Part shown: one piece after another, positions 1 to 7,393 of the stretch
Layout of the letters: each line of letters opens with the position of its first letter
How positions within the stretch are numbered: the stretch's first letter is position 1
NCBI RefSeq assembly: GCF_030294945.1
Contig: NZ_AP018448.1
Location: forward strand, 9,954,501 to 10,018,500
DNA length: 64,000 bases
Direction of reading: 5' to 3'
DNA from: Streptomyces graminofaciens
GTDB lineage: Bacteria > Actinomycetota > Actinomycetes > Streptomycetales > Streptomycetaceae
The notes under the pieces: model-generated
Told to the model about the DNA's origin: nothing
What the model saw: only the letters and a program-made list of their open reading frames with translations
The model's database searches: none
Program-made: the position numbers and the translations under genes

Positions 1-235
1 TCTCCGGCCACTGCTGATACGGCCGGAAGAACATGATCTGCCAGTCGAGCCGCACCAGCCACGACGTGATCACCACGGCCCACACGATGGCCACGTAGAA
101 GGCCAGGGTGGAGCCGAAGAGCACCACCCGGTGCCGGGTCATCACCGGCACATCGATGTGGACCGGTCGTTCCGGCTCACGGTCCAGCCTCGAGAAGACC
201 CGGTCCAGACGGGTCAGCTTTCGTTCGGTACGCAC
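1..235 (-). CDS. PAP2-family phosphatase, N-terminal part (runs off the window)
   Basis: The minus strand reads a basic N-terminus followed by a membrane segment (VVLFGSTLAFYVAIVWAVV) and then DWQIMFFRPYQQWPE at the window edge. This layout is that of Streptomyces membrane-bound PAP2 phosphatases, which act on lipid phosphates or pyrophosphates. The catalytic motifs would lie outside the window, so the family call is from N-terminal resemblance only. I chose the GTG at 235; an internal ATG at about 140 is an alternative. The upstream 200 bases are relatively AT-rich and probably hold its promoter. Confidence 0.6.
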   Translation of the reverse strand, partial: MRTERKLTRLDRVFSRLDREPERPVHIDVPVMTRHRVVLFGSTLAFYVAIVWAVVITSWLVRLDWQIMFFRPYQQWPE

Positions 236-440
236 ACAATCGACGTTACAGCGAGTGAGCTCCCGGGCGGCTCGAATCACTGGGTTTGTGATGACGATGT
301 GATGTGGGATTGCTCTCAGATTGCTGTTTATTTCTGCTGAATGGTCAATCGTGAGGACACTTCACCTTCATTTCCATGGACCAAAGCCGACCACGGTTTT
401 ACGCGCCTTTTGAATTAGTTCACCGAAAGGATGCGCGGAA

Positions 441-1619
441 TTACGGGGGGCCGGTGCCATTCAGCCAGAACGCCCCGTAGACCGCCGAGGCCACCGCGAC
501 CCCGCCGAGGATCCACGCCGACCTGGGCACCCGCGCCCCGGCCAGCGCCCGGGCCAGGGGCAGCAGCAGCGGGAAGGCCGGCATCAGCAGGCGAGGCTTC
601 GAGCCGAAGTAGCTCGACGCGCACAGGGCGAGCGCGGTGACCACCCCCGCGTACACCAGCAGCGGCAGCGGCTGCCCCTGCCGTACGCAGACGACGTACA
701 GCCAGGCGATCAGTCCGACCCCGACGAGCAGCCCGACGCCCGCGAGAGCCGACGGGAACGACGTGAACTTGCCGACGACGAAGCGGGCGAAGGCGTAGCC
801 CCCGTCGAAGCCGTTGCGCCAGCCCGCCTGGATGTCCAGATAGCCGAGGGGGCCCTTGCCCGTGCGATGGCCGACCCACAGCACATAGCCGGCCGCACCG
901 AGGGGCGCCAGCAGCATGCCGAGGGCGCGTGGCCAGGCGGGGGCGCCGTGCGATGCGGTCGAGCGACCGATCCGCCCGAACGAGGCGATCGCCGTCGCCC
1001 AGAGCGCCGCGACCACCGCGAGTCCCACCGGCCGGGTCAGCCCCGCGAGCGAGGCCAGTAGCCCCGCGGTCACCCAGCGGCCGGTCAGGACCGCGTACAG
1101 CGACCAGGCGGCCAGCGCGGTGAACAGTGACTCGCTGTACGCCATCGACTGCACGATCCCGACCGGCAGCACCGCCCACAGCAGGACCGCGCACACCCCG
1201 ACCCGGCGGCCGTGGACGTGGTCGGCGACCGCGAAGATCCCCCAGGCGGCGGCGAGCGAGGCCACGGTGGAGACGAGCAGGCCGGCGTGCGCGGGCGACA
1301 GCGGGGTCACCGCCGACACCGCCCGCTCCAGCCAGGGCAGCAGCGGGAAGAAGGCCAGGTTCGAGTGGACGTCACCGTTCGGGAGGCGGACCTCGTAGCC
1401 GTAGCCGAGGTCGGCGATCCGGCTGTACCAGAGCGAGTCCCAGCGGGCCGACAGCAGCGTGAGCGCGCTCTTGTCGCGCGCCGCGCTCCACAGGGCGAGC
1501 ACGACCAGCCCCAGGGCGCGCACGGCGGCGTACCCGAGGAGTGCGGGGGCGGCCCGGCGCAGCAGGGGAGGCGCCGGGCGCGTTTCAAGATCGGTCACGC
1601 GCTCGATTATCGGCGGCAC
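441..1619 (-). CDS. Polytopic mannosyltransferase-family membrane protein (PIG-V-like)
   Basis: A 392-residue, multi-spanning membrane protein. Near the N-terminus it carries RWDSLWYSRIADLGYGYE, the acidic loop after the first transmembrane segment that is typical of GT-C glycosyltransferases of the PIG-V/mannosyltransferase type, which use polyprenyl-phosphate sugars. Several further hydrophobic helices follow, including a GYVLWVGHRTGKGPLGYLDIQ loop. The start at GTG 1619 is preferred because a GAGG ribosome-binding site sits 6 bases upstream; GTG 1598 is the other option. It is transcribed in the same direction as the PAP2 gene and away from the MFS gene. The acceptor cannot be told from sequence; cell-envelope glycan or protein mannosylation is the inference. 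Confidence 0.7.
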   Translation of the reverse strand: MPPIIERVTDLETRPAPPLLRRAAPALLGYAAVRALGLVVLALWSAARDKSALTLLSARWDSLWYSRIADLGYGYEVRLPNGDVHSNLAFFPLLPWLERAVSAVTPLSPAHAGLLVSTVASLAAAWGIFAVADHVHGRRVGVCAVLLWAVLPVGIVQSMAYSESLFTALAAWSLYAVLTGRWVTAGLLASLAGLTRPVGLAVVAALWATAIASFGRIGRSTASHGAPAWPRALGMLLAPLGAAGYVLWVGHRTGKGPLGYLDIQAGWRNGFDGGYAFARFVVGKFTSFPSALAGVGLLVGVGLIAWLYVVCVRQGQPLPLLVYAGVVTALALCASSYFGSKPRLLMPAFPLLLPLARALAGARVPRSAWILGGVAVASAVYGAFWLNGTGPP

Positions 1620-1984
1620 GGGGAACCTCGGTGACGTGTTCGTACGTGATGGTCCGTGATGGGCGATGACGGACGGTGCGGCGACGGGCCGGACGGTGAT
1701 CGAACGTGACGAAGGCGCCACGGACGGGTGAGGGCCGCCTGCCGGCCGGCTGATGGACGACCGGTGGGCAGGGCGTGCGCGCGGTGTGTCGTGGTGTACG
1801 CCACACTCCGCACGAGGCTCCATGAGACACCCGCCACGCTGCACCGGCCGGGACTCGCGTACGCTGACGGCTCACTCGCCTTTCGTTGCGTGGGTCCGGG
1901 ACGCCGCTCCTCCCGGGCCGTAGCCGCCGGGGAGTCCCCACCCCGCCGGTCCCGCCGAACGCGAGAGCATCTGGGAGGTAGTAC
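1620..1984. other. Divergent intergenic region
   Basis: This 365-base region separates the start of the mannosyltransferase gene (minus) from the start of the MFS gene (plus), so it must carry both promoters. I see short GTGATGG/GATGACGG direct repeats at about 1644-1675 but no convincing operator or complete promoter, and no supported reading frame. Confidence 0.5.
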
Positions 1985-3595
1985 ATGTCCGGGACGCCCA
2001 CGGCCGCCACGCGATGCCGTCGGGAGGCCGGGGCCGGTGCAAACCGCTGGGTCGTCCTCGTCGTCCTCTGTGTCAGCCTGCTGCTCGTGGCCGTCGACGC
2101 CACCGTGCTGCATGTGGCCGTGCCCGCCGTCACCGAGGACCTCAAGCCCAGCGCGATAGAACTGCTCTGGATCGTCGACGCCTATCCGCTGGTCTGCGCC
2201 TCGCTGCTGATCCTCTTCGGCACGCTCGGAGACCGGGTCGGGCGCAGGCGCGTCCTGCTCCTCGGATACGGCCTCTTCGGCGTCGCCTCCGGACTCGCGG
2301 CCCTCGCCGACAACCCCCAGGTCCTCATCGCCGCACGTGCCCTGCTCGGCGTCGGCGGCGCCATGATCATGCCTGCGACGCTCTCCATCCTCCGCCAGAT
2401 CTTCCCCGACCGGCGCGAGCGGGCGCTCGCCATCGGCATCTGGAGCGCGGTCGCCGCCGTGGGCGCGGCGGTCGGGCCGCTGCTCGGCGGTTTCCTGCTG
2501 GAGCACTTCTGGTGGGGTTCGGTCTTCCTCATCAACATCCCTCTGATGCTCGTCAGCCTGCCCGTCGGACGGCTGCTGCTGCCGGAGTCCACGGGAGACC
2601 GCGACGGCCCCTGGGACGTGGTGGGCGCGCTCATGGCGGCCGTCGGTCTGTTCGGTGTCGTCCTCGCGGTGAAGCGGCTGGGCACCGGCGAGCTGCCCTT
2701 CGACCCGTGGACGGCGCTGGCTCTGCTGGTCGGCGGCGGACTGCTCACGGCGTTCGTACGGCGACAGCGGCGGCGTACGCATCCGCTGGTGGACCTGCGG
2801 ATGTTCGGGCGCCCCGCGTTCAGTACGTCAGTGGGGTGCATCGTGCTGGCGATGCTCGCGCTGGTGGGGCTGGAGCTGATCGCGGCGCAGTATCTGCAAC
2901 TGGTCCTCGGCCTGTCCCCCCTGGAGACGGGCCTGCGCCTCCTCCCCCTGACGATCGCGGCGATGGCGGCGGGCCTGGTCGGCGCGAACCTGCTGCGCCG
3001 CTTCGGCCCGCGCCGGATGGTGTCCCTCGGCTTCTGCCTCACCGCGTTCGCGGTCGTACTGCTCACGGCGATGGGGCGGCACGACAACGCGGGCCTGCTG
3101 CTGGCGGGTTTCGTGTTGCTGGGCTTCGGCCTGGAGACGACCCTCTTCGGCGCGTACGAGTCGATGCTGAGCGAGGCGCCGGCGTCCTCGGCTGGCGGGG
3201 CGGCGGCGATCGGCGAGACCTCGTACCAGCTGGGGGCCGGCATCGGCATCGCCCTCCTCGGCAGCGTGATGAACGCGGCTTACGCGCCCGGGCTGTCGTC
3301 GGTGCCCGGCGTGCCTGCATCGGCCTCGGCTGCCGCCGGGCATTCACTGGGCGAGGCGTACGAGGTGGCCGGCCGCTTGGGCGGACCCTCCGGCGAGGCG
3401 CTGCGGAGGGCGGCCCGTGAATCGTTCGTCCACGGGCTGCATGTGACGTTGCTGGTCAGCGCGGGCCTGCTGATACTCGGCGCGGTGATGGCCCTGCGGC
3501 TGCCGCGGATGATGGACTGCGCGGCGGGGGCCCAGGCGGATGTTCCGTCACCCCGGGAGGCGACGGCGCACGTACCGGAGTCGGTCAGCGGTTAG
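1985..3595 (+). CDS. MFS drug exporter, DHA2 (14-TMS) family
   Basis: 536 residues with the layout of EmrB/QacA-type 14-helix proton-coupled exporters. TM1 contains LLVAVDATVLHVAVPAV, the D-x-T-V-x-N/H-V-A-L/V-P motif D1 of DHA2 proteins. LFGTLGDRVGRRRVLLLGY is the loop 2-3 motif A, and AVGAAVGPLLGGFLLEHFWW is motif C (GPxLGG) of antiporters. The ATG at 1985 follows a GGGAGG site. Members export toxic compounds or endogenous antibiotics; the substrate cannot be predicted. No regulator gene lies beside it. A strong hairpin follows the stop codon. Confidence 0.88.
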   Translation: MSGTPTAATRCRREAGAGANRWVVLVVLCVSLLLVAVDATVLHVAVPAVTEDLKPSAIELLWIVDAYPLVCASLLILFGTLGDRVGRRRVLLLGYGLFGVASGLAALADNPQVLIAARALLGVGGAMIMPATLSILRQIFPDRRERALAIGIWSAVAAVGAAVGPLLGGFLLEHFWWGSVFLINIPLMLVSLPVGRLLLPESTGDRDGPWDVVGALMAAVGLFGVVLAVKRLGTGELPFDPWTALALLVGGGLLTAFVRRQRRRTHPLVDLRMFGRPAFSTSVGCIVLAMLALVGLELIAAQYLQLVLGLSPLETGLRLLPLTIAAMAAGLVGANLLRRFGPRRMVSLGFCLTAFAVVLLTAMGRHDNAGLLLAGFVLLGFGLETTLFGAYESMLSEAPASSAGGAAAIGETSYQLGAGIGIALLGSVMNAAYAPGLSSVPGVPASASAAAGHSLGEAYEVAGRLGGPSGEALRRAARESFVHGLHVTLLVSAGLLILGAVMALRLPRMMDCAAGAQADVPSPREATAHVPESVSG

Positions 3596-3611
3596 CGGCA
3601 CCCGGTGCTGG

Positions 3612-3668
3612 GGCCGGTCGGGGGCAGGCCGGGCCCGGCGCCCACGGGGCGCCGCTGCGCGACCGGCC
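3612..3668 (+). terminator. Nested hairpin after the MFS gene
   Basis: The outer arms GGCCGGTCG (3612-3620) and CGACCGGCC (3660-3668) enclose an inner perfect stem GGCGCCC/GGGCGCC (3637-3653). It begins 17 bases after the MFS stop, and there is no U-run, as is common in Streptomyces. Confidence 0.5.
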
Positions 3669-3801
3669 TCTCGGGCTGCCCGCGGTCGGCGACGGCCAAG
3701 AGGCGCCCGCGCGAGTCGCCGACGGTGGTGCACCCCCGCAGACGAGTCCCACCAGGATCGCGACTCGTACGGGCGGGCGGGGTGGGTGAAGGGGTAACGT
3801 G

Positions 3802-3816
3802 ACTAGCGTCGCTAGT
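3802..3816. promoter_or_regulatory. 15-bp perfect palindrome, likely operator of the acyl-CoA dehydrogenase gene
   Basis: ACTAGCGTCGCTAGT has perfect 7-base arms around a central T. It lies 24 bases before the ATG of the downstream gene, just after a TAACGT sequence that could be a -10 element. Its size and symmetry fit a TetR-family repressor site near the transcription start. The cognate regulator is not in the neighbourhood. Confidence 0.6.
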
Positions 3817-3839
3817 TTTCGTGAGCCGGAGGCTGTCCC

Positions 3840-5009
3840 ATGCGCTTCGACCCCGCCGACCCCCTCGGCATCGACGACCTGCTGGACAGCGAGGACCTCG
3901 CCGTCCGAGACACCGTGCGCAGATGGGCGGCCGACCGCGTGCTGCCGTATGTCGCCGACTGGTACGAGAAGGGCGAGCTGCCCGAGATCCGGGAGCTGGC
4001 ACGGGAGTTGGGCGGCATCGGCGCCCTCGGGATGTCGCTCAGCGGGTACGGGTGCGCGGGGGCCAGCGCCGTGCAGTACGGGCTCGCCTGTCTGGAGCTG
4101 GAGGCCGCCGACTCGGGCATCCGGTCGCTCGTGTCCGTACAGGGCTCCCTCGCCATGTACGCCATCCACCGCTTCGGCTCCGAGGAGCAGAAGCAGACCT
4201 GGCTGCCGCGGATGGCCTCCGGCGAGGTCATCGGGTGCTTCGGGCTCACCGAGCCCGACCACGGCTCCGACCCCGCCTCCATGCGGACGTACGCAAAGCG
4301 CGACGGCGGCGACTGGGTGCTCAGCGGCCGCAAGATGTGGATCACCAACGGCTCCGTCGCCGGAGTCGCGGTCGTGTGGGCTCAGACCGACGACGGCATC
4401 AGGGGCTTCGTCGTGCCCACCGACAGCCCCGGTTTCGCCGCCCCCGAGATCAAGCACAAGTGGTCCCTGCGCGCCTCCGTCACCAGCGAACTCGTCCTCG
4501 ACGACGTGCGGTTGCCCGCCGACGCCGTACTCCCGGAGGTCACCGGCCTCAAGGGCCCGCTCGGCTGTCTCTCCCACGCCCGGTACGGGATCGTGTGGGG
4601 GGCGATGGGCGCGGCCAGGGCCTGTTTCGAGACGGCCGTCGAGTACGCGAAGACGCGGGAGCAGTTCGGGAGGCCGATCGGCGGCTTCCAGCTCACCCAG
4701 GCCAAGCTCGCCGACATGGCGGTCGAGCTGCACAAGGGGATTCTGCTCGCCCACCATCTGGGGCGGCGGATGGACGCGGGACGCCTTCGTCCCGAGCAGA
4801 TCAGCTTCGGCAAGCTGAACAACGTACGCGAGGCGATCGAGATCTGCCGTACCGCCCGCACGATCCTCGGCGCGAACGGGATCTCCCTCGAGTACCCCGT
4901 GATGCGGCACGCGACGAACCTGGAGTCCGTGCTCACCTACGAGGGCACCGTCGAAATGCACCAACTCGTGCTGGGCAAGGCGCTCACCGGTCTCGATGCC
5001 TTCCGGTGA
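3840..5009 (+). CDS. Acyl-CoA dehydrogenase, glutaryl-CoA-dehydrogenase-like
   Basis: 389 residues, the full length of the acyl-CoA dehydrogenase fold (FAD flavoprotein, cytoplasmic). GCFGLTEPDHGSDP and KMWITNGSVAGVAVVWAQT are the FAD- and substrate-binding signatures. The catalytic base is Glu368 in TYEGTVEMHQLVLG; this C-terminal position and the YEGT context are those of glutaryl-CoA dehydrogenase, which oxidises and decarboxylates glutaryl-CoA from lysine and tryptophan breakdown. REQFGRPIGGFQLTQ is also typical of the group. ATG 3840 follows a CCGGAGG site and a palindromic operator. A general short-chain acyl-CoA dehydrogenase role cannot be excluded. The stop codon lies within a hairpin shared with the convergent sepF-like gene. 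Confidence 0.85.
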   Translation: MRFDPADPLGIDDLLDSEDLAVRDTVRRWAADRVLPYVADWYEKGELPEIRELARELGGIGALGMSLSGYGCAGASAVQYGLACLELEAADSGIRSLVSVQGSLAMYAIHRFGSEEQKQTWLPRMASGEVIGCFGLTEPDHGSDPASMRTYAKRDGGDWVLSGRKMWITNGSVAGVAVVWAQTDDGIRGFVVPTDSPGFAAPEIKHKWSLRASVTSELVLDDVRLPADAVLPEVTGLKGPLGCLSHARYGIVWGAMGAARACFETAVEYAKTREQFGRPIGGFQLTQAKLADMAVELHKGILLAHHLGRRMDAGRLRPEQISFGKLNNVREAIEICRTARTILGANGISLEYPVMRHATNLESVLTYEGTVEMHQLVLGKALTGLDAFR

Positions 5010-5037
5010 GCCACGGACGACCCGTGCACCGGAAGGC
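4998..5037. terminator. Bidirectional hairpin between convergent genes
   Basis: GCCTTCCGGTG (4998-5008) pairs perfectly with CACCGGAAGGC (5027-5037). The left arm includes the last codons and the stop of the acyl-CoA dehydrogenase gene, and the structure sits 20 bases from the end of the convergent sepF-like gene. Confidence 0.6.
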
Positions 5038-5057
5038 GGCCGGCGAGCGGCCCTGCC

Positions 5058-5501
5058 TCAGCTCTGGTTGAAGAAACCGTCCGTCTGACGGCTCGCGGCC
5101 TCGCCGCTGACGATCTCCGTGTCGGACGGGGTCAGCAGGAACACCCGGGTCGACACCCGCTCGATCGAGCCGCGCAGACCGAAGATCAGACCGGCGGCGA
5201 AGTCGACGACCCGCTTGGCGTCGGCGGGCTCCATGTTCGTGAGGTTCATGATGACCGGGACACCGTCCCGGAAAAGCTCGCCGATGTGCCGGGCGTCACG
5301 GAAGCTGTCCGGAGTGACCGTGCCGATCCGGCGGCCCTGCTCGTGCGCGGACTCGGACGCGACCTTCACCCGAGGGTCGGTGACCCAGGCATCGCCGTTT
5401 CCGGACTCCCGCTCATCGGCGTAGTCGTCGTCGTAGTAACGCTCGTCATCGTTGTCGTCGACGAGGCCAAGCCAGGCACTCGCCTTGCGCACCGATCCCA
5501 T
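5058..5501 (-). CDS. SepF-like cell division protein (paralogue outside the dcw cluster)
   Basis: 147 residues. The first ~55 residues form a membrane-binding-type N-terminus and an acidic linker rich in D, E and Y ([15 protein letters not shown]). The SepF core follows: [37 protein letters not shown], then [16 protein letters not shown] and [14 protein letters not shown]. SepF anchors and bundles FtsZ at the septum. The canonical sepF is in the ftsZ neighbourhood; this copy has none of those neighbours and matches the additional SepF-like proteins known in streptomycetes (SepF2/SepF3 in S. coelicolor; I think SepF3, from memory). ATG 5501 follows a GGAGG site. It is divergent from the DUF5685 gene. 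Confidence 0.88.
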   Translation of the reverse strand: MGSVRKASAWLGLVDDNDDERYYDDDYADERESGNGDAWVTDPRVKVASESAHEQGRRIGTVTPDSFRDARHIGELFRDGVPVIMNLTNMEPADAKRVVDFAAGLIFGLRGSIERVSTRVFLLTPSDTEIVSGEAASRQTDGFFNQS

Positions 5502-5749
5502 GGACGCCTCCTCTCACAGCGGTCTGTTCTGCGTTCCGCATCCCTATCGTCGTCCATGATGCGGATGTCTCGCCAAGTGGATAGACGCCGCACGGGGGTT
5601 TCGTGACGGTACTGGTGCAGAACGAATTCGTCGAGAGCCCGTGTGCCCCAAGGGCTCTGTCGTATACGGATGCTGACTGTGAGTGAAATAATATTGTTCA
5701 CGGCGTATGGGTGAGTGTCGGGGCGTACGAGTGAACGTGGGGAGTGCCG

Positions 5750-6958
5750 TTGTTCGGAATCGTGCGGCCCTGCAGTCATCGGCTGGGCGAGGGGCTGCGG
5801 ACGCAGTGGATGGCGCATCTGTGCGGGCTCTGTCTCGCGTTGCGCGGTGACCACGGGCAGTTCGCCCGGGTGGTCACCAACTACGACGGGCTGCTGGTCT
5901 CGGTGTTGACGGAGGCTCAGGCCGAGCGGGCCACCGAGTGGCGGCGGACCGCCGGACCCTGTCCGCTGCGCGGGATGCGCACCGCCTCGGTCGCGCAGGG
6001 CGAGGGCGCGCGTCTCGCCGCCGCCGTGTCGTTGGTGCTCGCCTCGGCCAAGGTCCGCGACCACGTCGCCGACGGGGACGGGCTGCTGGCCCGCAGGCCC
6101 GTGGCGCTCGCCGCGCGCCGCGTCGCCACGAGCTGGGGGCGCGCCGGGGCCCGTACGGGGTCGGACGTCGGGTTCGACACGTCCGTGCTGGTCGACGCCG
6201 TGGACCGACAGCCGGGCATCGAGGCGCTCGCCGAGCCCGGCACACCTCTGCCGGCGGTCACCGAGCCGACCGAGACGGCGACCGCGGCGGCCTTCGCGCA
6301 CACGGCCGTACTCGCCGGACGCCCGGCCAACGCCGCGCCGCTCGCCGAGGCCGGACGGCTGTTCGGGCGGCTCGCCCATCTGCTGGACGCGGTGGAGGAC
6401 CAGGTCGCCGACGCCGCCTCCGGCGCGTGGAACCCGCTGACCGCCACGGGGACGTCACTGGCCGAGGCCCGGCGGCTCGCCGACGACGCGCTGCACGGTG
6501 TACGGCTGGCGCTCAGCGAGGTCGACTTCGTGGACGGCAGGCTGGCGCATCTGCTGCTCGTGCATGAGCTGCGGCGGTCGGTGGACCGGGCGTTCGGGAC
6601 GGTGCCGGTGTGCGCGACGCTCCCCCACTCTCGACTTCGCTCGAGCGGGGGGACCCCCATGCCCGGCCCGTACGGACAGCCTCCGCAGGGCGGCAATCCG
6701 TACGCCGGGAACGGCGGGAACCCGTTCGCCGGCGGTGGTGGTGCCGGCGGCCCCGGCGGCTTCGGTGGTGTGCCGGCGCCGCAGCCGCCGAGGCGGCGTG
6801 GGTTCTGGGCCGGGTGCGGGATGTTCTGGCTGCTGTGCTGCACCTGCCGGTTGTGCTGTGCCAAGGAGTACGAAGGGCCCTGGTCCCGGAAGAAGCGCGA
6901 GGGCTGCTGCCGGGACTGCGACGACTGTTGTGACGCGTGCGACTGCTGCGACTGCTGA
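5750..6958 (+). CDS. DUF5685 family protein with Cys-rich C-terminus
   Basis: About 402 residues beginning MFGIVRPCSHRL if translation starts at TTG 5750; GGGGAG at 5739-5744 is placed 5 bases upstream of this TTG, whereas the GTG at 5744 overlaps the ribosome-binding site. Residues 1-280 are alpha-helical, with CSHRL and CGLC near the N-terminus suggesting metal binding. A Gly/Pro/Asn-rich linker follows, then a tail with about 20 cysteines (CCTCRLCC, CCRDCDDCCDACDCCDC). The function is unknown in this family. The linker is preceded by a 41-bp repeat element inserted in frame (6620-6660), which adds residues such as PHSRLRSSGGTPM. The Cys-rich tail could bind metals; that is inference. Confidence 0.75.
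   Translation: MFGIVRPCSHRLGEGLRTQWMAHLCGLCLALRGDHGQFARVVTNYDGLLVSVLTEAQAERATEWRRTAGPCPLRGMRTASVAQGEGARLAAAVSLVLASAKVRDHVADGDGLLARRPVALAARRVATSWGRAGARTGSDVGFDTSVLVDAVDRQPGIEALAEPGTPLPAVTEPTETATAAAFAHTAVLAGRPANAAPLAEAGRLFGRLAHLLDAVEDQVADAASGAWNPLTATGTSLAEARRLADDALHGVRLALSEVDFVDGRLAHLLLVHELRRSVDRAFGTVPVCATLPHSRLRSSGGTPMPGPYGQPPQGGNPYAGNGGNPFAGGGGAGGPGGFGGVPAPQPPRRRGFWAGCGMFWLLCCTCRLCCAKEYEGPWSRKKREGCCRDCDDCCDACDCCDC
6620..6660 (+). repeat. 41-bp palindromic repeat element, copy 1 (inside the DUF5685 gene)
   Basis: This segment matches the inverted segment at 11316-11356 at 39 of 41 positions. It contains arms CCCCC(A/G)CTC and GAGCGGGGG that form a hairpin, followed by GACCCCCAT. It keeps the reading frame open in the host gene. 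Confidence 0.85.
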
Positions 6959-7061
6959 CGGCGAAACATGAGGGGAGGGGGCGCCAGAGGGGCTGGCTGT
7001 GCGTGTGAAGGCGGGGCGAATGCATGAAGGCGCCCGGCAGAAGGGCGCGCAGTGGGTCAGC

Positions 7062-7154
7062 TCAACAGGAGGAGGACCACACGCGACCGAGGTCGATGTG
7101 GGAGCGCTTGACCAGCCACTGCTGTGGATGCATGAGGGTTAGTGGAACAGGCAT
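7062..7154 (-). CDS. Short leader peptide of the cysteine/sulfur-operon type, orphan orientation
   Basis: The minus strand encodes a 30-codon ORF (ATG 7154; an inner ATG at 7133 gives 23 residues) whose C-terminus reads KRSHIDLGRVWSSSC followed directly by the stop. Actinobacterial sulfur-metabolism operons are often preceded by tiny leader peptides with a conserved (S/R)-H-(I/V)-D-L-x-R-V-x-S-x-x-C ending, thought to sense cysteine supply by attenuation. The match is good, but the ORF faces the 3' end of the DUF5685 gene, away from the sulfur-type LLM operon at 7337-11651. There is no strong ribosome-binding site. It is either a displaced or inverted leader, or it acts on an antisense transcript. 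Confidence 0.55.
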   Translation of the reverse strand: MPVPLTLMHPQQWLVKRSHIDLGRVWSSSC

Positions 7155-7205
7155 CCGTTTCTGCGTCAACTGTGCTGAGACGTAGTGCTCACGGTATGGA
7201 CAACC

Positions 7206-7236
7206 TTGACAGTGAGGGGAAACGGCCCCGTACTCT
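7206..7236 (+). promoter_or_regulatory. Candidate sigma-70-type promoter of the LLM operon
   Basis: TTGACA (7206-7211) is followed, after 19 bases, by TACTCT (7231-7236). The spacing is slightly long. It lies about 100 bases before the first small ORF of the operon. The surrounding 6959-7336 region holds no other supported gene on the plus strand. Confidence 0.4.
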
Positions 7237-7336
7237 CGACGGACGGCCCTGCTGAGGGGCTCGGCCGTACGCGCCTCGCGGCGCCCCGTGTGAAGGCATC
7301 ACCCGCGTTCGATTCGACGCATCACGGAGCCTTCGC

Positions 7337-7393
7337 ATGCCCTTCCCCAACTTTTTCGCCGTTCCTGCCGATCAGCGGGCAGGTGCCCGATGA
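7337..7393 (+). CDS. 18-residue upstream ORF coupled to the FAD/NAD(P) gene
   Basis: ATG 7337 follows a GGAG site at 9 bases. The ORF reads MPFPNFFAVPADQRAGAR and stops with TGA that overlaps the ATG of the next gene (ATGA). The next gene has no good ribosome-binding site of its own, so translation is probably coupled through this mini-ORF. The peptide has no cysteine, unlike typical sulfur leaders. It may be only a translation-coupling device or a remnant of a lost gene. Confidence 0.45.
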   Translation: MPFPNFFAVPADQRAGAR

